From: a virus
Reading direction: 5' to 3' (one strand)
Virus record (IMG/VR): IMGVR_UViG_3300009503_001325
Location: 1 to 22,069 of that record
Length of the DNA stretch: 22,069 bases
Shown one piece after another: positions 20,961 through 22,069 of this stretch (its first letter is position 1; every line of letters begins with the position of its first letter). Under the pieces are notes generated by a model. It saw only the letters and a program-made list of their open reading frames with translations. It made no database searches and was not told where the DNA came from. The translations under genes were made by a program, and so were the position numbers.

Positions 20961-21311
20961 TCAGGTGAGAAAAAACTCAGGCTCGCTCCCCTGCTGCGCT
21001 TTGGACTTGGATCCCTTGCCGCGCTCCGCCTCGCGCGCGGCTATCTCCTCCGCCTGCTGCGCCAGCTCGTACCAGCCAGCCACAGCGCAAAGCACCTTCC
21101 CTTTGCGCAGCTGCTCCGGATCTCCAGTCTTGAACATGCGGATGATCCGGGATTTCAACTTGGCGTCGTGACCGATAGCGAACCTGGCGGACGTGGGGAG
21201 CCCGCACCCGCACCAGCAAAGCCCATCCTTAACCAGGGCTTCGGCCTCGAGCGCCACTTCCTCAGGATCGAGTCCCAGGCGTCTCGCCTGCATCTCGAGC
21301 TCGGCGTTCAT
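20961..21311 (-). CDS. Internal in-frame product: 116-residue CWCGCG/GHD protein
   Basis: ATG 21311 has GGAGGGAAAGGAGGTGA just upstream, the strongest ribosome site in this part of the window, although the reading frame is continuous with the longer protein. The product has an N-terminal helix, then CWCGCG (32-37), FAIGHDAKLKSR (44-55), a helical part (78-95) and a polar Lys/Ser tail. It is a probable metal-binding protein of unknown role. Either the gene gives two products, or this is the true second gene and the upstream frame stops nearby in related phages. Confidence 0.6.
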   Translation of the reverse strand: MNAELEMQARRLGLDPEEVALEAEALVKDGLCWCGCGLPTSARFAIGHDAKLKSRIIRMFKTGDPEQLRKGKVLCAVAGWYELAQQAEEIAAREAERGKGSKSKAQQGSEPEFFLT

Positions 21312-21737
21312 ACCTGTCACCTCCTTTCCCTCCTTCTCCCGCCCCCTGGTCGGAGAGGGGCTAACTTGGCTGGCCGCTATCCTCGCCGCCTGGCGGAACG
21401 GATAGCGCTCCAGCACCAGATCCAGTGGGGCGCATTTCACGTATGAATCCCCTCCGTAGCCTGGGAGTTGAGCCACGTAGGGGCCAAAGGCCGTCCTGAT
21501 GATTTCCCCCCGGATCGCATGCGTCATGAATGTCCGGCATTCCCATTCGTCTACGCGTATCGACGCCAGGATCTCAGGGTCGAGCTCCCCCTGCCAGGCG
21601 CGAAGGTTTGCCGCGCCGCAGTCGGGGCAATTGTCCGGCCTCTCGCCCCCGATGAGTGTGCCGTCCCGGGCCCGGACATCCAGGCCGTGAGCCCCGCACG
21701 CGGGGCACTCCCAGCGATAGAAGACCGCCCGCTCCAA
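20961..21737 (-). CDS. Zinc-ribbon protein with C-terminal Cys/GHD domain, unknown function
   Basis: 258 residues from TTG 21737, preferred over the ATG at 21755 because AGGGGG lies seven bases before TTG and the ATG itself has no ribosome site. The N-terminus has two CPxC pairs (WECPACG and NCPDCG, about 24 residues apart), a zinc ribbon. A middle part with WECRTFMTHAIRGEI and AQLPGYGGDSYVKCAP is unrecognised. A Ser/Pro/Arg/Lys linker follows, then a second domain with CWCGCG and FAIGHDAKLKSR, a Cys-rich motif with GHD seen in small phage proteins. The linker DNA contains a perfect ribosome site for the second domain (next entry), so this may be two genes whose separating stop is lost. First recognised gene of the replication operon. 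Confidence 0.65.
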   Translation of the reverse strand: MERAVFYRWECPACGAHGLDVRARDGTLIGGERPDNCPDCGAANLRAWQGELDPEILASIRVDEWECRTFMTHAIRGEIIRTAFGPYVAQLPGYGGDSYVKCAPLDLVLERYPFRQAARIAASQVSPSPTRGREKEGKEVTGMNAELEMQARRLGLDPEEVALEAEALVKDGLCWCGCGLPTSARFAIGHDAKLKSRIIRMFKTGDPEQLRKGKVLCAVAGWYELAQQAEEIAAREAERGKGSKSKAQQGSEPEFFLT

Positions 21738-21762
21738 GATCTCACCCCCTCTCATAGACAGA

Positions 21763-21823
21763 GGGCCCCCGCCCTCGGGGGCACAACCCCATAGGGGGCT
21801 GTGCAGCCCTTAGGCGGGGGCCC
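21763..21823. other. Long intergenic hairpin
   Basis: GGGCCCCCGCC (21763-21773) pairs perfectly with GGCGGGGGCCC (21813-21823). Inside, GGG/CCC, GCACA/TGTGC (21781-21785 and 21800-21804) and CCCC/GGGG with loop ATAG continue the stem with small internal loops. It fills the gap between the truncated edge gene and the zinc-ribbon gene. No T-run follows on either strand, so it is not a classical terminator; RNA processing, attenuation or mRNA protection at the 5' end of the operon are possible. Confidence 0.6.
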
Positions 21824-21847
21824 AGGTCGGCCGCTCCCCACAGCCCA

Positions 21848-22069
21848 TCAGGACTGCTCCGGAGCGACGCCACCGATCTCCTCCTCCAGTTCCTCGGCCC
21901 GGACGAGGTCCGGATCCGGTCTCCATGTCCCCTCCCAGGTCCTCCCGAACCGAGAGGGCCAGATCCAGGCCTCCCACCAGCACCCCCCTCCCTTGCTGGT
22001 GGGGGCGGCCCAGGCCCGGATTTCCGGGTGGTCCGGCCACTCGGACCACCCGCACCACGACCTGGAGCC
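21848..22069 (-). CDS. C-terminal part of an unknown protein (5' end outside window)
   Basis: The frame is open from the window edge to a TGA at 21848, 73 residues. The last 25 residues (DPDLVRAEELEEEIGG...) are acidic and helical like a normal protein end, unlike the other frames. It is rich in Trp (ten). Two perfect 10-bp inverted repeats occur within it: CCCACCAGCA/TGCTGGTGGG (21973-21982, 21994-22003) and GGGTGGTCCG/CGGACCACCC (22026-22035, 22042-22051), so the coding call is not secure. No family recognised. Confidence 0.5.
   Translation of the reverse strand, partial: GSRSWCGWSEWPDHPEIRAWAAPTSKGGGCWWEAWIWPSRFGRTWEGTWRPDPDLVRAEELEEEIGGVAPEQS

Overview
The window is a GC-rich stretch of a tailed double-stranded DNA bacteriophage (or prophage) of a bacterium. 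Every gene I can support lies on the minus strand and reads from right to left. Phage identity rests on terminase small and large subunits, a portal protein and a MuF-type head morphogenesis protein. A bacterial host is indicated by strong GGAGG-type Shine-Dalgarno sequences, GTG/TTG starts, 4-bp gene overlaps and sigma70-like promoters. Neither the host nor thermophily can be fixed from the sequence.

Layout in transcription order. (1) 22069-20611: a truncated gene at the edge, an intergenic 61-nt hairpin, a zinc-ribbon protein with an in-frame internal start, and two small unknown genes, one of only 30 codons. (2) 20614-12055: replication and recombination: SNF2-type helicase, PD-(D/E)XK nuclease with a Cas4/AddB-like cysteine set, Sak4-like ATPase, DUF669-type protein, an archaeo-eukaryotic primase fused to an MCM-like AAA+ helicase, family A DNA polymerase with 3'-5' exonuclease, and a RuvC-like resolvase. 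(3) 12055-9775: nucleotide metabolism: a PurZ-like adenylosuccinate synthetase homologue, a MazG/DUF1599-like protein, and a deoxyribosyltransferase-like domain fused to dUTPase. (4) 9760-6863: a promoter, terS, terL and a SAM methyltransferase. (5) 6862-5098: two regulatory non-coding stretches around a ribbon-helix-helix regulator. (6) 5097-1: glycosyltransferase, portal, membrane-anchored lysozyme-like protein, and a MuF protein carrying an ADP-ribosyltransferase domain that runs off the window.

The main biological reading is that this phage may replace adenine by 2-aminoadenine (base Z). The PurZ candidate has Ser where PurA has its catalytic Asp. It sits beside a MazG-like all-alpha pyrophosphohydrolase candidate (a MazZ-like role) and downstream of a family A polymerase (a possible DpoZ). 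No HD-domain DatZ is visible here. What is unusual compared with the described Z gene sets is the neighbourhood: a primase-MCM fusion and a deoxyribosyltransferase-dUTPase fusion.

A second theme is regulation. The RHH gene has a near-consensus promoter whose -10 is covered by a 16-bp dyad (ATCATAG-N2-CTATGAT), and 11 bp of that dyad recur just upstream of the promoter of the glycosyltransferase-portal-MuF operon. This suggests a repressor circuit linking the regulator to head genes. A third is a probable virion-delivered ADP-ribosyltransferase fused to the MuF head protein.
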